From Hyphomicrobium sp. (GTDB taxonomy: Bacteria > Pseudomonadota > Alphaproteobacteria > Rhizobiales > Hyphomicrobiaceae), in the NCBI GenBank assembly GCA_030148725.1, contig JASBSU010000029.1:1-64000 (forward strand): 64,000 nt of DNA, written 5' to 3'. This document shows, piece after piece, positions 62,601 to 64,000 of this stretch (its first letter is position 1; each line of letters begins with the position of its first letter). The notes under the pieces were generated by a model. The model saw only the letters and a list, made by a program, of their open reading frames with translations, did no database searches and was not told the origin of the DNA. Made by a program: the position numbers and the translations under genes.

Positions 62601-62858
62601 ATGAAGAAGTTCGCAATCGCGGCCGTCGCCATCGCTCTTTTCAGCGCTCCGTCGTTCGCCGACTCTAAGCCTGCTGAAGACGAGGCCGGCAAGATCAAGC
62701 AGACGCTCACCGACTGGGGCTGCACCGGCGGCACCTTCGAAAAGGAAACCGAGGCTTCGAGCTACTTCGAGGCTGACGACGTCAAGTGCAAGGATGGCAA
62801 CCAGTACGACGTGAAGCTCGACGGCAGCTTCAAGGTGATCTCGATCACGCGTGACTGA
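62601..62858 (+). CDS. Small secreted PepSY-like protein
   Basis: The 85-residue protein has a signal peptide (KKFAIAAVAIALFSAPSFAD) and a short mature domain TDWGCTGGTFEKETEASSYFEADDVKCKDGNQYDVKLDGSFKV (quoted in part), with two cysteines and the beta pattern of PepSY-type domains. A strong GAGGAGG precedes the ATG at 62601. A strong terminator follows, so it is probably monocistronic. Confidence 0.78.
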   Translation: MKKFAIAAVAIALFSAPSFADSKPAEDEAGKIKQTLTDWGCTGGTFEKETEASSYFEADDVKCKDGNQYDVKLDGSFKVISITRD

Positions 62859-62885
62859 TCCGCGGGTCGATATCTGAAAGTTATC

Positions 62886-62926
62886 CGCGCCGGCCGATGG
62901 ACTATCGGCCGGCGCGATTGTTTTCT
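62886..62926 (+). terminator. Rho-independent terminator after the PepSY-like gene
   Basis: A perfect 13-bp stem CGCGCCGGCCGAT/ATCGGCCGGCGCG with a GGACT loop is followed by ATTGTTTTCT. Confidence 0.9.
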
Positions 62927-62972
62927 GGTCGGCGACTTGATTCTAAAGTCGCGGTGACGCGAGCGAGGTGAC

Positions 62973-64000
62973 GTGTCGGGTGGCAAGCTAACCGAGTTGC
63001 GGCGGCACGGTGAGACGCCGGTCGTGTGGCCCGCCGGCGTCACGCCGCCACAGGAGTTCGAGCGCGCGGTCGATTTCGCACGCAACGACGACGGCCACCT
63101 GTTTGTCACCGGCCGTGCCGGCACCGGCAAGTCGACGCTGCTGCGCACCCTGCGCGATCACATCACCGACGAGGCCGTCGTCCTGGCACCGACCGGTCTT
63201 GCCGCGGTGAACGTCGGCGGCCAGACGATCCATTCGTTTTTCGGCTTTCCGCCGCGCCTCGTGCGGTCCGAAGACATTAAACGCAGCCGCAACGGCCGCG
63301 TCATGCGCAAACTGAAGCTGATCATCATCGACGAGGTGTCGATGGTGCGCTCCGATCTCATGTGGGCCATCGACCAGTCGCTGCGCGTCAACCGCGGCCG
63401 TCCGCGCGAAGCTTTCGGCGGCGTCCGCCTGATGCTGTTCGGCGACTTGCATCAGCTGCCCCCCGTCATCCAGGGGGATGTCGCGCAGCACCTCGAAAGC
63501 GAACACGGGGGGCCGTTCTTCTTTCACGTGTCGGCGCTGCAGGAGGGTGCCGGCGTCTCGCTGCTGGAGCTCGACAAGGTCTTCCGCCAGAGCGACGAGA
63601 CCTTCCTGCACGTGCTCAACAGCATCCGCGACGGCGAGGTGACCGAAGAGGATCTGCAGGTGCTGAACGAGCGTACGCATCCGATAAGAACGCTTGGCGA
63701 GGGGGATCCGTACGTGATCCTCACGCCGACGAATGCCGCTGCGCAGCGCATCAACATGGCTTTCCTCGACGCGCTACGCACGACGGAGCGGACCTATGAG
63801 GCCGGCATCACCGGCGAATACTCGGACGCCTCACACCCCACCGATGCCAGCCTGCTGCTAAAGGAAGGCGCCAAGGTCATTCTTCTGCGCAACGACCCCG
63901 ACAAGCGCTGGGTGAACGGCACCATCGCGCGGATTGCCCGGCTGGACGAGAAGCGCGTCTGGATCGAGTTGGACGGCAAAACGCACGAAATCGAGCCGGT
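62973..64000 (+). CDS. PIF1/RecD-like AAA helicase (partial, cut by the right edge)
   Basis: At least 342 codons. Walker A VTGRAGTGKSTLL (about 45-57), APTGLAAVNVGGQTIHSFFGFP (motif Ia, quoted in part), Walker B IIIDEVSMVRSDLM and GDLHQLPPV (motif III) mark the SF1B PIF1/RecD family. These move 5'-3' on DNA or RNA. The start is a GTG at 62973 with GAGG upstream. The C-terminal part lies beyond the window. Confidence 0.88.
   Translation, partial: MSGGKLTELRRHGETPVVWPAGVTPPQEFERAVDFARNDDGHLFVTGRAGTGKSTLLRTLRDHITDEAVVLAPTGLAAVNVGGQTIHSFFGFPPRLVRSEDIKRSRNGRVMRKLKLIIIDEVSMVRSDLMWAIDQSLRVNRGRPREAFGGVRLMLFGDLHQLPPVIQGDVAQHLESEHGGPFFFHVSALQEGAGVSLLELDKVFRQSDETFLHVLNSIRDGEVTEEDLQVLNERTHPIRTLGEGDPYVILTPTNAAAQRINMAFLDALRTTERTYEAGITGEYSDASHPTDASLLLKEGAKVILLRNDPDKRWVNGTIARIARLDEKRVWIELDGKTHEIEP

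Overview
This is a GC-rich alphaproteobacterial chromosome segment. The gene families and their order point to Hyphomicrobiales, possibly a Hyphomicrobiaceae-like genome; that placement is inferred from gene content and no marker gene was compared. The window appears to carry the chromosome's replication origin and centromere. A 436-bp gene-free gap between a DUF299/PpsR gene and hemE (24835-25270) matches the 'RP001 homolog / hemE' position of known alphaproteobacterial origins. It holds DnaA-box-like sequences and an AT-rich tract. The gene blocks on its two sides run mainly away from it. About 9 kb to the right, a cluster of five parS-like ParB sites lies between mnmE and mnmG, a sixth lies inside rsmG, and parA-parB follow.

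Layout, left to right. 0-7 kb: start of ccmA (cut by the edge), acnA, a DUF1223 thioredoxin-fold protein, an M3 peptidase and a DUF2794 protein. 7.6-19.7 kb: a Bax-inhibitor-1 membrane protein, the YbbA/YbbP-type ABC exporter divergent from tesA, thpR, envelope and secreted proteins (DUF2865, IalB-like), a quinone-reductase-like enzyme, a SpoU methylase, mltA-smr and a Tim44-domain protein. 19.9-24.8 kb: fxsA, secB, dnaQ, coaE, aroE, maf and ppsR. 24.8-25.3 kb: putative oriC. 25.3-28.3 kb: hemE, hemJ and rho. 28.3-32.5 kb: an opposite-strand block (small WYL-like protein, cupin, sterol-desaturase-type hydroxylase, DUF255 thioredoxin-domain protein) that interrupts the usual rho-mnmE run. 32.6-40 kb: mnmE, parS cluster, mnmG, rsmG, parA, parB, hisE and coaA. 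40-47 kb: a DNA-binding-like protein, an adenosine-kinase-family protein, holA-lptE-leuS and yggS. 47-50 kb: a LURP-one-like protein and a hipBA toxin-antitoxin pair with a striking operator array. 50-54.7 kb: SemiSWEET, two small zincin-type proteins, a methyltransferase, leuC and a LysR regulator. 54.8-64 kb: an SMP-30-like secreted protein, trxB, kgtP flanked by two unknown membrane proteins, typA, a small secreted protein and a helicase cut by the right edge.

Most genes are housekeeping: TCA cycle, heme, tRNA modification, replication and segregation, cell envelope. The non-routine signals are in the DNA between genes. (1) Five 16-bp palindromes upstream of hipB are spaced at exactly 50 bp. 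(2) The parS sites each carry a fixed downstream GTTAACC partner and sit among unusually many GANTC (CcrM-type) sites. (3) A 48-bp intergenic repeat occurs in three copies and shows a compensatory base change in its stem. No rRNA, tRNA, insertion sequence or CRISPR array was recognised.
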